A stretch of DNA of 64,000 nt from Acidobacteriota bacterium (GCA_003385635.1 QQUY01000001.1:2457001-2521000), one strand, 5' to 3'. Positions 12,935 to 24,431 are shown, numbered from the stretch's first letter. A program made the numbers and translations. Notes: generated by a model from the sequence alone, not told the origin.

Positions 12935-15900
12935 ATGATTCATAGTCTTGCAAGATCAAGGCTGTCGAGGGCTTTTGCGGCCATTGCAGTTGTTGCCGCA
13001 TTCGCTTTCACGGCCTTTGCCCAGTCGGGAACCTCTCGTATTAACGGAGTGGTGACTGACCAGACAGGCGCCGCGGTTCCAGGAGCCACTGTGACGATCA
13101 CGAATCCCGCCACGGGATATAGCCGAAAGGCGACGACCGACAACAGCGGCAGCTACAATTTTCCCGGAATCCCGCCAGCCACCTACCGGCTAGAAGTCGA
13201 GGCCGGAAACTTCAAGAAGGCCGTTAACAACAACGTCCAGGCACTTGTCGATTCTTCGACCAGCATCGACATCGTGATGGAGACCGGTGACGTTTCCGCA
13301 GTCGTTGACGTCACGACCAACACGATAGAATCTGTCGTCAATACACAGGACGCCAGTATCGGGAACAACTTCGTGCCTGAACAGATCACCCAGTTGCCTA
13401 CAAACCTTAGACAGGTTAACGACCTGCTAAGCCTGCAGCCCGGTGTCACGCGCGACGGATATGTAGCCGGTGGTCGTAGCGACCAGGCAAATATCACTCT
13501 GGACGGGGTCGACATCAACGACCAGCAGACCGGAGGAAGAACGACGCAGTTCCAGACGACCCAGAACTCGGCACTCCGCGTAACAACGGAATCGGTCGAG
13601 GAGTTCAGGATCACAACCCTGAATGCCAACGCAAACCAGGGTCGTTCGTCCGGTGCACAGATCTCTCTGGTCACCAAGAGCGGTACCAACGAGTTCCACG
13701 GTTCGGCCTTTTACTTCTACAGGCCTACCGCGTTCTCTGCGAACGACTTCTTCAACAATCTTTCAGGTATCGAAAGGCCGAGCCTTGCCCGCGATGTCTT
13801 TGGCGGCTCGATCGGCGGACCGATCATCAAGGACAAGCTGTTCTTCTTCTATTCGTATGAAGGACAGAGACAGGAGAGCGGGGTATCAACGGTAAGGGTC
13901 GTTCCGCTTTCACATCTCGGAAACGGCGAGTTGCGGTTTGAAGGAACCGGTCCGAGTTGCAACAACGGTCAGTGCGTTTTGAATATGGCTGAGTTGAACA
14001 ACATCTACAGCCAGGTGGGTCTGAACCCCACCGCGATCTCCGTACTGGCGGATGCTGCGTCAAGATATCCCGCAAACGACAATTCGGTCGGAGACGGGAT
14101 AAACACAGGCGGATTCCGATTCAACTCCCCGCTGACGGTGGAGCAGAATACGAATATCGCCAGATTCGATTACAACGTAAGCGATGATCAGCTCTTGTTC
14201 GCGCGGTTAAACTATCAGTGGGACATAACCACGGGCAGTGCCAACACGTTGGTAAATCAGCAGTTCCCCGATACACCAGCGACCGGCGTCTGGTCTCATC
14301 CGACCGGCGGCGTCCTGGGTCACAACTGGACGATCAACAGCAACATGATCAACAACTTCCGCTTGGGCTTCACCCGGCAGGCTTTCAGCCAGCAGGGAGA
14401 CTCATCTGAGAATGCGATCTCGTTCAGATTCGTCTATTCACCGAGACTAACGCCATCGGTCCGCACACTCAGCAGGGTGACCCCTGTCTGGAATATCACT
14501 GATGACTTTACGTGGATCAAAGGCAATCATACGCTGCAGTTCGGCGGCAACGTGAGACTCATAAACAACAAGAGAGCGAGTTTCAACAGCGCCTACGATT
14601 CAGCCGTAACGAACCCTTCATTCTATGACCAGTCCGGTGCGGTAATCACCAACCAGATCACGAATGCGGGTTACTCGATCGACGGCGGAAGCGTCGCTTC
14701 GGTGCAGGCCGCAGCAACTGCGCTTATCGGGCGGTATTCTCAATACTCTGGAAACTTCACGTTTGACATCGACGGCAGCGTCCTCCCCGCCGGAACTCCA
14801 AGCGAAAGGAATTTCGCGACCGAGGAGTACGATGTATATTTCCAGGATATCTTCCGACCGCTCCGCAATCTGACGATCACGGGTGGTATCAGGTACGCCC
14901 TGAGCCGTCCGGTTTACGAGAAGAACGGATTCCAGGTCGTTCCCACCGAAAGGCTTGGCGATTTCTTTGACCGAAGGGTCAGCAGCGCCAGGATCGGCGT
15001 TCCGACCAACGATTCGATCCAATTCCAGCTTGGCGGACCGGCCAACAATGGCCCGGGCTTCTATAGTATGGACTGGAACAACTGGCAGCCGAGGATCGCG
15101 GCCACCTGGACTCCTGATATCGGAGGACCGTTGGGCCGATTCCTCTTCGGAGAAGAAGGAGATTCGACCATCCGCGGCGGATTCGCTATCACCAACGACT
15201 ACTTCGGAGGTCAGCTCGCAGTGTCGTTTGACCAGCTCTCGACGATCGGCTTCACAAGCACGACGACGATCGCTGCAAACACGTACAATGTGACAGACCG
15301 TCCGGCACCGTTGTTTACCGGATTCGGAGAAGATGTCAGGGCCCTTCCGGGCATACCGCCTCCAATGCAGCGTTTCGACACGCCCGCAGACGAGGCTCAG
15401 AGGATCGAAACTTCTCTCGACAGTACGATCATTTCTCCACAGCATTATCAGTGGAACCTATCCTACGGAAGAAGCCTTCCGAAGGGAGCGTACTTTGAGG
15501 CAAGTTATATCGGACGATCGGCGCGCAATTTGTTCGCATCACGCGACATAATGGCGCTGAACAATCTCGTCGATCCGGCTTCAGGCATGGACTGGTATAC
15601 GGCAGCGGGAATGCTTCACGATCTTCGTGCGGCTGACACGCCGAACGCCAACATTCCGGCGATCCCGTTCTTTGAGAACCTGTTCCCCGGCGCCGTCGGA
15701 CTCTTCGGAGCACCCGGCAACACGGCGACCCAGGGCGTCTACAACCTCATATCGAGAGTAGATGGTTTCGACATCCTCGACTGGACGTTCGTTCAACTGC
15801 TTATCGACGATGTGGGAATCTTCCCGAACATGTTCTTCCATCCGCAGTATGCTGCGTTCTCGGCTTTCGGAACCACCGCTTACTCGGACTATCACGGCGG

Positions 15901-16672
15901 ATCGTTTAGCCTGCGTCAGCGGCTTGGCAATACGCTTTCCTATGACATCAACTACACCTTCTCGAAATCGATGGACAATGCATCCGGCCTTCAGACCGGA
16001 ACGTCCTATGGATCGCAGTTCATTCTGAACGCCCTGCGGCCGGAGGATAACTACGCAGTTTCCGATTTCGATACAAAACACCTTGTAAACGCCAACTTCC
16101 TGTTCAACTTGCCGATCGGACGAGGCCAGACCTACTTCAGTGATATGAATGGTGTCGCGGACGTCTTCTTTGGCGGATGGCAGCTAGCCGGTGTTTACAG
16201 ATGGAATACAGGTCAACCGATCGCTACTCCGTTCGACCAGGCCCAGTGGGCGACCAACTGGAACGCACAGTCGAACACTACGAGGATCAGGGACGTCCAG
16301 TTTACGGCTATCCGGGACACTCAGAACGTATTTGCCGATCCCCAGGCTGCGTTCAACTCGTTCCGAAACGCCAGACCGGGCGAGACCGGTGAACGGAATG
16401 CCTTCAGGCTTCCCGGATACCAGACGCTTGACCTGGGACTGACGAAGAACTTCACCATGCCGTGGAACGAGGACCACAAGTTCCAGTTCCGCTGGGAGGT
16501 CTTCAATGTCACGAATACCCAATACTTCCAGGTAGGAACCCTAACAAGGGCGAACTACGGGCTTCCTCAGGATCCCGAAACCGGAACGGCAAGTTCCAGC
16601 TTCGGAGCGCTGTACACAGGCGTACAGGGTTCACCGAGAGCCATGCAGTTCGGCTTGAGGTATTCCTTCTGA
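12935..16672 (+). CDS. Oar-like TonB-dependent receptor with carboxypeptidase regulatory-like domain (paralog 2)
   Basis: ATG at 12935 preceded by AAGGAGG; highly similar to 8796..12545 along its length. Confidence 0.9.
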   Translation: MIHSLARSRLSRAFAAIAVVAAFAFTAFAQSGTSRINGVVTDQTGAAVPGATVTITNPATGYSRKATTDNSGSYNFPGIPPATYRLEVEAGNFKKAVNNNVQALVDSSTSIDIVMETGDVSAVVDVTTNTIESVVNTQDASIGNNFVPEQITQLPTNLRQVNDLLSLQPGVTRDGYVAGGRSDQANITLDGVDINDQQTGGRTTQFQTTQNSALRVTTESVEEFRITTLNANANQGRSSGAQISLVTKSGTNEFHGSAFYFYRPTAFSANDFFNNLSGIERPSLARDVFGGSIGGPIIKDKLFFFYSYEGQRQESGVSTVRVVPLSHLGNGELRFEGTGPSCNNGQCVLNMAELNNIYSQVGLNPTAISVLADAASRYPANDNSVGDGINTGGFRFNSPLTVEQNTNIARFDYNVSDDQLLFARLNYQWDITTGSANTLVNQQFPDTPATGVWSHPTGGVLGHNWTINSNMINNFRLGFTRQAFSQQGDSSENAISFRFVYSPRLTPSVRTLSRVTPVWNITDDFTWIKGNHTLQFGGNVRLINNKRASFNSAYDSAVTNPSFYDQSGAVITNQITNAGYSIDGGSVASVQAAATALIGRYSQYSGNFTFDIDGSVLPAGTPSERNFATEEYDVYFQDIFRPLRNLTITGGIRYALSRPVYEKNGFQVVPTERLGDFFDRRVSSARIGVPTNDSIQFQLGGPANNGPGFYSMDWNNWQPRIAATWTPDIGGPLGRFLFGEEGDSTIRGGFAITNDYFGGQLAVSFDQLSTIGFTSTTTIAANTYNVTDRPAPLFTGFGEDVRALPGIPPPMQRFDTPADEAQRIETSLDSTIISPQHYQWNLSYGRSLPKGAYFEASYIGRSARNLFASRDIMALNNLVDPASGMDWYTAAGMLHDLRAADTPNANIPAIPFFENLFPGAVGLFGAPGNTATQGVYNLISRVDGFDILDWTFVQLLIDDVGIFPNMFFHPQYAAFSAFGTTAYSDYHGGSFSLRQRLGNTLSYDINYTFSKSMDNASGLQTGTSYGSQFILNALRPEDNYAVSDFDTKHLVNANFLFNLPIGRGQTYFSDMNGVADVFFGGWQLAGVYRWNTGQPIATPFDQAQWATNWNAQSNTTRIRDVQFTAIRDTQNVFADPQAAFNSFRNARPGETGERNAFRLPGYQTLDLGLTKNFTMPWNEDHKFQFRWEVFNVTNTQYFQVGTLTRANYGLPQDPETGTASSSFGALYTGVQGSPRAMQFGLRYSF

Positions 16673-16698
16673 TTGTGGGTTGATCTAAAACTGTTGAG

Positions 16699-16730
16699 GC
16701 CGGAGCGGAAACGCTCCGGCTTTTTTTTTG
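16699..16730 (+). terminator. Rho-independent terminator after Oar paralog 2
   Basis: GCCGGAGCG-GAAA-CGCTCCGGC followed by T9. Confidence 0.92.
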
Positions 16731-16732
16731 GT

Positions 16733-17389
16733 TCATCCGCCGACGAATGAATCGTTTCCCGTGATCTCGATCAAATGCCGGGTATCGTTCATTGCAAGCA
16801 GCCTGACATTTCGACGGCCCCTTATCTCAAATCTGTTGATCCCGCAGTTCGAGGTCACTAGCCACGGCGTCTCAACCGTCCTTCGATCGATGCCTCCTAT
16901 CAGATTGAGTGTCAGGTAGCAGATCGCACCGGTATGCGAGAAGACCGCGATGCGTTTGCCCCGATGAGCCCTGAAAATCTCGTTCAATGCCCGTGTCCCA
17001 CGTCTCAGCAACTGGCGATAACTTTCGCCGTCCGTGATAACGTGATTGATATTCCGGTTGATGAGCGCGTAGTAGTCTTTCGGATACTTCTGCTTCGACT
17101 CCTGAAACGTCAATCCTTCCAGAACACCTACATTCCTCTCTCGAAATGCGGACGTCTTGTTCACCTCGACCCCAAGCCTTTTGGCAAGAGGCTGTGCGGT
17201 CTGCACGGCCCTAAGCAGATCGCTCGAGTAAACATGGTCGATCCCTTCCTTTTCTAATGCCTTTGCAGTCACATCAGCCTGCTGCTTTCCGAGGTCTGAG
17301 AGCGGGGTCGGCGAATGACCTCCGAAACGACCTTGGGCATTGCCGTCCGACTGGCCGTGCCTGATGAGATATAGCCTGGTTACCGGCAT
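16733..17389 (-). CDS. Histidine phosphatase family protein
   Basis: 218-aa ORF; LIRHGQSDGNAQGRF catalytic RHG motif and VFSHTGAI. Confidence 0.88.
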   Translation of the reverse strand: MPVTRLYLIRHGQSDGNAQGRFGGHSPTPLSDLGKQQADVTAKALEKEGIDHVYSSDLLRAVQTAQPLAKRLGVEVNKTSAFRERNVGVLEGLTFQESKQKYPKDYYALINRNINHVITDGESYRQLLRRGTRALNEIFRAHRGKRIAVFSHTGAICYLTLNLIGGIDRRTVETPWLVTSNCGINRFEIRGRRNVRLLAMNDTRHLIEITGNDSFVGG

Positions 17390-17429
17390 AGAACGAAGAA
17401 TGAGAAGGCGGGGACAAGCCCCGCCGCTA

Positions 17430-17450
17430 CTGACTCCTGACTTCTGACTT
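17430..17450. repeat. Heptamer array CTGACTC CTGACTT CTGACTT upstream of the prfA stop
   Basis: Three units, same consensus as 29117..29180. Confidence 0.75.
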
Positions 17451-17451
17451 C

Positions 17452-18528
17452 TTAAACTCCGACGCTTTCCGCCTGCAATTTTTCAGTCTGATAGTGGGTT
17501 ATGAGAGATTCGATGATCTCGCTGATCTGGCCTTCCATCACGAGATCGAGCTGATGAAGCGTGAGACCAATCCTGTGATCCGTTACGCGGTTTTCTTTAA
17601 AGTTGTACGTCCTGATCTTCTCGCTGCGGTCTCCGCTGCCGACCATCGATTTGCGTTCCGAGGCTTGCTCCTCGTGCCGCTTCTGCTCTTCAAGCTCTTG
17701 CAGTCTGGCACGAAGAACCTTCATCGCCTTTTCACGATTCTTGATCTGAGACTTTTCGTCCTGCATCGATACCACGAGACCGGTCGGCTGGTGTGTGATC
17801 CGTACCGCTGAATAGGTCGTGTTCACGGATTGTCCTCCTGGTCCTGAAGAGCAAAAGGTGTCGATTCGAAGATCGTTCTGGTCGATCTGCACGTCGACCT
17901 CTTCCGCTTCGGGAAGGACCGCTACCGTTACCGCGGAGGTATGGATCCTACCGCTCGATTCTGTCTGGGGCACCCTCTGGACACGATGAACACCTGATTC
18001 ATAACGCATTCGCGAGTAGACATCGTCTCCCTCGATCATCATCGTCGCTTCCTTGATCCCGCCTACGCCGGTGTCCGAAACGTCCATCATATCGACCTTC
18101 CAGCCCTGTGTTTCTGCATAGCGGACGTACATCCGCATCACTTCGGCGGCGAACAAGGTGGCCTCGTCGCCTCCGGTACCGGCCCGGATCTCGACGATCA
18201 CGTTCTTCTCATCGTTCGGATCCTTGGGGATAAGAAGGATCTTGAGTTCCTCCGTGCCCCTGTCGACTGATTCCTCAAGCTCCGAGATCTCCATCTCGGC
18301 AAGCTCGCGCATATCGTCATCCTCGGTGGCTTTAACTATCTCACGGGCCCCGTCGAGCTCTTCCTGCAGCTTTCGCACCTCACGGTACTTTTCGACTATC
18401 TCACCAAGCGAACGATGCTGTTTCATCAGCTTCGTGTACGCCTGGATATCCGAGGTGATGTCCGGAGAAGCGAGCTGTTCGTTCAGCTCTTCGTAATTCT
18501 TTTCGATTTGTTCGAGTTTCTCGAGCAT
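17452..18528 (-). CDS. prfA: Peptide chain release factor 1
   Basis: 358-aa ORF; GGQ motif ([20 protein letters not shown]) and RF1-type PxT motif ([14 protein letters not shown]). Confidence 0.95.
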   Translation of the reverse strand: MLEKLEQIEKNYEELNEQLASPDITSDIQAYTKLMKQHRSLGEIVEKYREVRKLQEELDGAREIVKATEDDDMRELAEMEISELEESVDRGTEELKILLIPKDPNDEKNVIVEIRAGTGGDEATLFAAEVMRMYVRYAETQGWKVDMMDVSDTGVGGIKEATMMIEGDDVYSRMRYESGVHRVQRVPQTESSGRIHTSAVTVAVLPEAEEVDVQIDQNDLRIDTFCSSGPGGQSVNTTYSAVRITHQPTGLVVSMQDEKSQIKNREKAMKVLRARLQELEEQKRHEEQASERKSMVGSGDRSEKIRTYNFKENRVTDHRIGLTLHQLDLVMEGQISEIIESLITHYQTEKLQAESVGV

Positions 18529-18543
18529 TGAATGTTACCAGGT

Positions 18544-19671
18544 TCAGGCGGCCTCGGGTTCAAGTTTGAGGGACTCGTTCAGAGCATCGATCGCCACTTC
18601 AAGCTGGTCGTCATCCGGGTCCTGCGTAGTTATGTTCTGTAGCCAGATGCCGGGCATAGTCATCGTCTTGAATATCACGCTCGATTCCTTCTTCGCTGCG
18701 TACCGGATTATCTCGTACGATATGCCCGCAACGAGCGGCATCAGGATGATCCTGACGACGAGGTTCAGCCACATCTGTTCGAAGTTGATGACCGAGAACA
18801 GGACAATGGCGACAAGCATTACGACCATCAGGAACGAGGTCCCGCATCGAGGATGCTGGCGCTTCTGTGTTCTCGCGTTGGCGACATTCAGACCGAGCCC
18901 TTTCTCCCACGCAAACACTGTCTTGTGTTCGGCACCGTGATACTGAAAAACCCTGTGAATATCTCGGAGAAACGACATCGAGAAGATCATGAGGACAAAG
19001 AAGAACATCCTGATGACCCCGTCGATGAGGTTGAATGCGATCCAGCTATCCGGTTTAACTTCCCAGATATAGGCCTTTGCCGTTGCCCACCAGCCAGCCG
19101 CTTCGGCAACCAGAGGCGCTTCCGCCCAGCCCATAGCGATGAAAAGGACATTTGTCAGCAACAATGGAGCAACGATGAAAAGCGCGATATTGAACGCAAG
19201 TGCGAATATGATCGAACCTGCCGCGCTCAACGACTGCTTTGCCTTTTCACCCTTCGACTCGGCCTTTGGCTCGTCGGGGAGTGTCATCTTCACAGGTGCC
19301 TTCGTGAACTCCTCATCGGTCGTGCCTTCGGCGAGAACTGCTTCCGTCTCGACCTCTTTAACCTTGACCAGCTCTTCCTGCTCCTTGAGGTCATCCTCAT
19401 AGACCCGAGCCGAAAAATTGAGCGCCTTGATACCAAGAGCCAGGGACTGGATCAACGTAGCACCGCCGCGGAGGATCGGAATGTTGAGAAACTTGTACTT
19501 GTCGCTCCACTTTGGAAGTTTCTCGGCAGTCCGGACTATCGAACCGTCTGACTTTCTACAGGCGATCGCGTACGCATTCGGCGTGCGCATCATCACGCCT
19601 TCCATCACGGCCTGGCCGCCAACTATAAGGTCGCGTTCGACCGACAGGAAAAGCTGTATAAATCTTTTCAT
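18544..19671 (-). CDS. DUF1385 domain-containing membrane protein (YqhQ-like)
   Basis: 375-aa [26 protein letters not shown] and [15 protein letters not shown]. Confidence 0.88.
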   Translation of the reverse strand: MKRFIQLFLSVERDLIVGGQAVMEGVMMRTPNAYAIACRKSDGSIVRTAEKLPKWSDKYKFLNIPILRGGATLIQSLALGIKALNFSARVYEDDLKEQEELVKVKEVETEAVLAEGTTDEEFTKAPVKMTLPDEPKAESKGEKAKQSLSAAGSIIFALAFNIALFIVAPLLLTNVLFIAMGWAEAPLVAEAAGWWATAKAYIWEVKPDSWIAFNLIDGVIRMFFFVLMIFSMSFLRDIHRVFQYHGAEHKTVFAWEKGLGLNVANARTQKRQHPRCGTSFLMVVMLVAIVLFSVINFEQMWLNLVVRIILMPLVAGISYEIIRYAAKKESSVIFKTMTMPGIWLQNITTQDPDDDQLEVAIDALNESLKLEPEAA

Positions 19672-19885
19672 AATCCCGTCTCAGATTTGATCCTTCGAAG
19701 AATAGATGCCCAATCGCCCCGATATGCAAAAAACAACGCCGGCGAATCGTTTCTTCAGGGACCTGGACCTCGTAAAATTATACACGAAGCCCTTTGGCGC
19801 CCCCGAATCCCGCGCCGGCGTTACGTTTTTGCTTATCTACAGTTGTGAATGGACGGAAACCGTCATTCGTTCGAAATCTCCCGGT

Positions 19886-20098
19886 CTATTTTGAACCCCG
19901 TTTTGCGAACCGCTTGTTGAACCTGTCAACGCGTCCAGCCGTATCGACCAGCTTTTGTTTGCCGGTGAAGAACGGGTGGCACTCGGAGCAAATTTCGATG
20001 CTGAGTCCTTCGTCGAGCGTCGAACGGGTCTCGAAAGAGTGGCCGCACGCGCACGTGACCGTGATCGTTTCGTATTTCGGATGAATTTCTACTTTCAT
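19886..20098 (-). CDS. rpmE: 50S ribosomal protein L31 (zinc-binding type)
   Basis: 70 aa; [22 protein letters not shown]...[27 protein letters not shown]. Confidence 0.95.
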   Translation of the reverse strand: MKVEIHPKYETITVTCACGHSFETRSTLDEGLSIEICSECHPFFTGKQKLVDTAGRVDRFNKRFAKRGSK

Positions 20099-20218
20099 TT
20101 TCGTTTATACCCGCCTTGTTCTGAATTTCGCCAATAAGTGCAAACGTAAATAATACGCAGGCTGGCCCACAAAATCAAGCTTTGGGACCGCGGTCAGTTA
20201 AGCCAAACCGTTTTGTGT

Positions 20219-20845
20219 TTAGCCGACCCGTTTACGGGTCGGACCGATATCAAACACAAACCTCCGCTCTGACATCGGGATCAGGTCCCGTTCGAACGAA
20301 ACCTTGCTTTCGGCCAAGGCCTCTTCAAGCGAAGGACCTCCGAAGAGTATGCATCTTCGCCCGGCTGCCCATTTCAGAAGCCTCGGAAGCACATTCGTGA
20401 ATTTATCGAGCGCACGCGAGACGATTATCGCGTCCTGGCGGGCGTACGATTCGGCGAACTGCTTGTTGACGACCTTTACCCTCTCCCCGATCCCCAGCTT
20501 CGTTACCGCTGCTTCGAGAAAGGTGGATTTCTTCTCTTTTGATTCGATCAGTATGGTCGTCAGGTCTTTCCTCACGATCGCGATCGGCAGACCGGGCAGT
20601 CCGCCTCCAGATCCCACGTCTACGACCATTCGGCGTGGAGAGATGCGGTCGGTGACGAAAAGCGACTCGAGCACGTGCCTCACTGCAAACTCTTCGGGGG
20701 AGCACGGCGCTACTAGATGAAGGCGTTCGTTCTTAGAAACTAGAAACTCGTAATAATCCGCCAACTGACGCGAATGGTCCGGAGACAGTTCGATGCCGAA
20801 TTCCTCGCGATTCGCCTCGACGGCGCTAAGGAATTCATCGGTCAT
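20219..20845 (-). CDS. rsmG: 16S rRNA (guanine(527)-N(7))-methyltransferase RsmG
   Basis: VVDVGSGGGLPGLPIAIVR; start set at MTDEFLSA because the longer ORF start overlaps the tRNA. Confidence 0.9.
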   Translation of the reverse strand: MTDEFLSAVEANREEFGIELSPDHSRQLADYYEFLVSKNERLHLVAPCSPEEFAVRHVLESLFVTDRISPRRMVVDVGSGGGLPGLPIAIVRKDLTTILIESKEKKSTFLEAAVTKLGIGERVKVVNKQFAESYARQDAIIVSRALDKFTNVLPRLLKWAAGRRCILFGGPSLEEALAESKVSFERDLIPMSERRFVFDIGPTRKRVG

Positions 20846-20879
20846 CGCTAAAGAAGTTGATCTAGGAAAGAATAAGAAT

Positions 20880-20966
20880 TGGTGCGGATGAGAAGATTTG
20901 AACTTCCACGAGATTGCTCTCACGGGCTTCTGAGACCCGCGCGTCTACCGATTCCGCCACATCCGC
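20880..20966 (-). tRNA. tRNA-Leu(CAG), CCA encoded
   Basis: Reverse complement GCGGATGTGGCGGAATCGGTAGACGCGCGGGTCTCAGAAGCCCGTG...GTTCAAATCTTCTCATCCGCACCA: 7-bp acceptor stem, long variable arm, anticodon loop CTCAGAA. Confidence 0.95.
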
Positions 20967-21074
20967 ATAATGTGAAGCGCCCTCTAATATACAAATCCCG
21001 TGTACTAGACTCAAGCGGGGCGCAGGCCATTGGCGTTTTGGAGTTTTCCGCCCTTGTTCTTTAAGATTCAATCA

Positions 21075-21773
21075 ATGGTCGAAGGCTTTTCACAGAGAAT
21101 TGCACATGTACAAGAACGCATCGAGGCCGCTTGTGATCGGTCCGGCAGAGATCCTGCCGAAGTAAAGCTGGTGGCGGTCAGCAAGACGCATTCCGTCGAT
21201 ACGGTGCGCGAGGCTATTTCAAGCGGGATCCTTGTGTTTGGCGAGAACAAAGTTCAGGAAGGCATCGACAAGATCGAGAATATCTCCAACGAAAATTGCG
21301 AATGGCACCTGATAGGCCATCTGCAGTCGAACAAGGCACGGAAAGCGATAACCTCGTTCGACGTGATTCAGACAGTTGACTCCGCAAAACTCGCAAACCG
21401 TCTCAACCGGATTGCGGGAGACGAGGGCAGGTACGGTTTTCCAGTGCTTCTGCAGGTCGATCTTGGAAAGGAGAAGACCAAATCGGGGGTCTATGAGGAA
21501 GATCTACGTAAACTCGTCGATGAGGTGCTTGAATGTTCAAACCTGAGTCTCGGCGGTTTGATGACCATCCCGCCGTATCTTCCTGATCCCGACGAGGTCA
21601 GGCCTTTCTTCAGGAGGCTTCGTGAACTGCGCGATCAGTTGGCCAATGAAGGCGTCTTCGGTGAAGGGCGCGGGGAGCTTTCGATGGGAATGAGCCACGA
21701 CTTTGAGGCCGCGATCGAAGAAGGCGCAACGATCGTGAGAGTCGGGACGGCGATCTTCGGACCGAGACAATGA
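21075..21773 (+). CDS. YggS/PROSC family pyridoxal-phosphate homeostasis protein
   Basis: VKLVAVSKTHSVDTVREAI..FGENKVQE..WHLIGHLQSNKARKA; ATG at 21075. Confidence 0.93.
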   Translation: MVEGFSQRIAHVQERIEAACDRSGRDPAEVKLVAVSKTHSVDTVREAISSGILVFGENKVQEGIDKIENISNENCEWHLIGHLQSNKARKAITSFDVIQTVDSAKLANRLNRIAGDEGRYGFPVLLQVDLGKEKTKSGVYEEDLRKLVDEVLECSNLSLGGLMTIPPYLPDPDEVRPFFRRLRELRDQLANEGVFGEGRGELSMGMSHDFEAAIEEGATIVRVGTAIFGPRQ

Positions 21774-22198
21774 ACGTCGATGCTGTATATTTTGAGATCG
21801 CTGTCGGTGCCGGACTCGGCATAATCGCAATCTTTCCTTTTGCTCGGAAAGGCGGCGAATTTCTTCAAAAGTACTTCGCTCTAACTCTTATTGCCGCTGC
21901 ACTGATATACGCTGCCTTCGCCGTTGTCGGTACGGTGGCTGGTACGGCGTCTTTGAGGTGGCTTTTGACCGAGGTTTCAGGGGTCCTTATTTTTTCGATT
22001 CCCGCTTTACTCGGATACAAAGGCCGGCCCTGGCTGCTGTCACTCGCCTGGCTTTTGCATCTCTTCTGGGACACCGGCCTTCACGGCGGCCCCTCGACAT
22101 CGTTCGTTCCGGGCTTTTACCCCGGGCTCTGCGTCGGCTTCGACCTCGTTTTTGCTGCATTTATTGCTTATTATTTCTATTTCAGGGATCGCGGTTAG
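21770..22198 (+). CDS. Integral membrane protein, DUF6010-like
   Basis: 142-aa multi-TM ORF overlapping the yggS-like gene by 4 bp; family tentative. Confidence 0.6.
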   Translation: MNVDAVYFEIAVGAGLGIIAIFPFARKGGEFLQKYFALTLIAAALIYAAFAVVGTVAGTASLRWLLTEVSGVLIFSIPALLGYKGRPWLLSLAWLLHLFWDTGLHGGPSTSFVPGFYPGLCVGFDLVFAAFIAYYFYFRDRG

Positions 22199-22201
22199 TT
22201 T

Positions 22202-22798
22202 ATGCAAACACTCGTTTATCCGATCATTCAAGGTTTCATTGTCTTCGTCGTGATGATCATCCTTATGCTGATGGTCCTCCGGCTGATAGCCAATTACACT
22301 GATCCGAACCCTTTCTCGTTCTTTGGCCGCATGTCATTCAAGCTAAAGAAGATGACGGACCGATTCGTGTATCCCATAGGAAAGTTTCTGGTCCTCAGAA
22401 ATGTGGATCCGAGGATCTCGCCGTTGATCGTCATCCTGATCGCGATCGTAATCGGGTTCTTCGTACTCCAACTTTTCTACAATCTGTTCTTTATGATCGA
22501 CGGCGTCGTGATGAGCGTCCGTACAGCGCAGATCACAAAGGTCGTGGGATATCTGCTTTACGGATTTATAGGCATCTATACGCTTGCGATCTTTATTCGG
22601 ATAATCCTTTCTTGGCTTACATCGGCTACAAACAAAGTTCTAAGGTGGTTGAGCCGGATAACCGACCCGGTCCTCGAACCATTTCGCAGACTGATCCCGC
22701 CGCTTGGAATGTTCGATATCTCGCCGATAATCGTCCTTCTTATCCTGCATTTCCTGCAGGCCGCGGTACTTGTGGTTTTTGGACTCGGACGAGTGTGA
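22202..22798 (+). CDS. YggT family membrane protein
   Basis: 198-aa ORF; C-terminal YTLAIFIRIILSWL...NKVLRWLSRITDPVLEPFRRLIPPLGMFDISPIIVLLIL. Confidence 0.88.
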   Translation: MQTLVYPIIQGFIVFVVMIILMLMVLRLIANYTDPNPFSFFGRMSFKLKKMTDRFVYPIGKFLVLRNVDPRISPLIVILIAIVIGFFVLQLFYNLFFMIDGVVMSVRTAQITKVVGYLLYGFIGIYTLAIFIRIILSWLTSATNKVLRWLSRITDPVLEPFRRLIPPLGMFDISPIIVLLILHFLQAAVLVVFGLGRV

Positions 22799-22825
22799 TC
22801 GAAGTAACCGAATCTCTGTCCGTGA

Positions 22826-23119
22826 ATGATCAGATACGACAAGAATAAGGAAACCCTTGAACTGCAGGTGTTTGCGGTTCCAAAGGCCTCGCGCACCGAA
22901 CTTAAAGGGGCGCACGACGGGTCTCTGCGAGTGAAGATCGCGTCGCCTCCCGTGGATGGCGCCGCCAACGAAGAACTGGAGAAGTATTTTGCCAAGTTGC
23001 TGGGAATTGCACGGTCGCGGGTAACCGTAAGTTCCGGAGCCTCTTCACGCAGAAAGACCTTGACGTTCGACGAGATCTCCCCACTCAAGGCAGCTGAGAT
23101 CAGTAAGAGGCTGGCCTAG
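22826..23119 (+). CDS. DUF167 (YggU) family protein
   Basis: VPKASRTELKGAHDGSLRVKIASPPVDGAANEELEKYFAKLLG. Confidence 0.9.
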   Translation: MIRYDKNKETLELQVFAVPKASRTELKGAHDGSLRVKIASPPVDGAANEELEKYFAKLLGIARSRVTVSSGASSRRKTLTFDEISPLKAAEISKRLA

Positions 23120-23331
23120 AGCATTCGCAAGCGAATTCTCTTCACAAGCAAATATGTGAAGAAGATCAGTACAGCGGAAGAAACTGCCATCGGAACGGCG
23201 AGCAGCAGCGCCTCGCGACGCGTCCATTCAGTCAGCCCTTCGAAAAGGCCGGGCAGGAAATGCCAGGCCCCGACAGCTTCAAGGAACAATCCGGAAAGCA
23301 TCAACGCCAGCACGGTAAGATCATTGTTCAT
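23116..23331 (-). CDS. Small two-TM hypothetical membrane protein
   Basis: 71-aa ORF with two hydrophobic segments, convergent with the DUF167 gene. Confidence 0.5.
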   Translation of the reverse strand: MNNDLTVLALMLSGLFLEAVGAWHFLPGLFEGLTEWTRREALLLAVPMAVSSAVLIFFTYLLVKRIRLRML

Positions 23332-23505
23332 CTACACCTCCAATTTCATCGCATCAATTGCACAAGATCGATCTGAATCCGGTGTGACGAACAGGTAAAT
23401 TCTTTGTGAACCATCTTGTTTGCGTGTCGAAAAATCTGCGTGATATATTTCCTGTTTTGCGGAAGCCCGCTTCCTGAACCTAAATCAGATAAAGGAATCT
23501 CAAAA

Positions 23506-24246
23506 ATGTCCGGACACTCTAAATGGCATAGCATCAAGCACAAGAAGGGAGCCGCAGACGCGAAACGCGGCAAGATCTTCACGCGTCTAATCCGCGAAAT
23601 AACTGTTTCTGCACGGGAGGCGGGGGGCGATCCGGATATGAATCCGCGCCTTCGAAAGGCCGTCGCGGATGCTAAAGCCGCGAACATGCCGGCGGACAAT
23701 ATCGACCGCGCAATCAAACGCGGAACCGGCGAGATCGAAGGTGTTTCGTACGAAGAGATCACGTACGAGGCTTACGGACCCGGAGGCGTGGCGATACTTA
23801 TCGAGACAATGACGGACAATCGCAATCGCACCGTAGCAGAGCTAAGACATTTGCTTTCAAAGAATAACGGGAATCTCGGGGAATCAGGCTCGGTGGCCTG
23901 GATGTTCGATCGCAAAGGATATCTGGTCGTTCCAAAGGAACAGAAGTCCGAAGATGAGCTGTTCGAGATAGCGATCGAAGCCGGGGCCGAAGATATGAAG
24001 GACGACGACTCGAACTTCGAGATCTTCACGGCTCAGGATGTTTTTGAAGATGTGAAGAAGGCGGTTGCCGATGCAGGGATCGAACCTGATGTCGCTGAAG
24101 TGTCGATGATCCCGCAGAACTACGTCAAGCTCGAAGGCCCGGACGCCCAGGCGATGATGAAGCTTTACGAAGCGATCGACGACCACGACGACGTCCAGAA
24201 TGTCTATTCAAACTTTGATATCGATGAAGAAGATCTCACGGCGTGA
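23506..24246 (+). CDS. YebC/PmpR family DNA-binding regulatory protein
   Basis: [32 protein letters not shown] start at 23506. Confidence 0.95.
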   Translation: MSGHSKWHSIKHKKGAADAKRGKIFTRLIREITVSAREAGGDPDMNPRLRKAVADAKAANMPADNIDRAIKRGTGEIEGVSYEEITYEAYGPGGVAILIETMTDNRNRTVAELRHLLSKNNGNLGESGSVAWMFDRKGYLVVPKEQKSEDELFEIAIEAGAEDMKDDDSNFEIFTAQDVFEDVKKAVADAGIEPDVAEVSMIPQNYVKLEGPDAQAMMKLYEAIDDHDDVQNVYSNFDIDEEDLTA

Positions 24247-24250
24247 GATC

Positions 24251-24431
24251 AGTTCCAAGTTTCAATTTCCGAAGTCCGGAACTGCGTTCCGGAATCTCAA
24301 ACTCCACATATCAGATCTCATATCTCTCTTGACTCGAAACTTGGAGCTTGGAATTTGGAACTTGAAACTTTCTCATTTTCGCCAATGTAACAATCCAATC
24401 TTTGAAATCTGGAGTTTGGAATTTGAAATTC
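24251..24431. repeat. Heptamer arrays in inverted orientation (AGTTCCA-type left; GGAACTT-type right)
   Basis: Left units 24251..24278; right units 24336..24370 (GAAACTT GGAGCTT GGAATTT GGAACTT GAAACTT); further units 24411..24431. Confidence 0.75.

Noticed and set aside
20846-20923. Longer N-terminus of rsmG in the ORF track
   Set aside because: It would run into the tRNA-Leu gene; the homologous start is MTDEFLSA at 20845.
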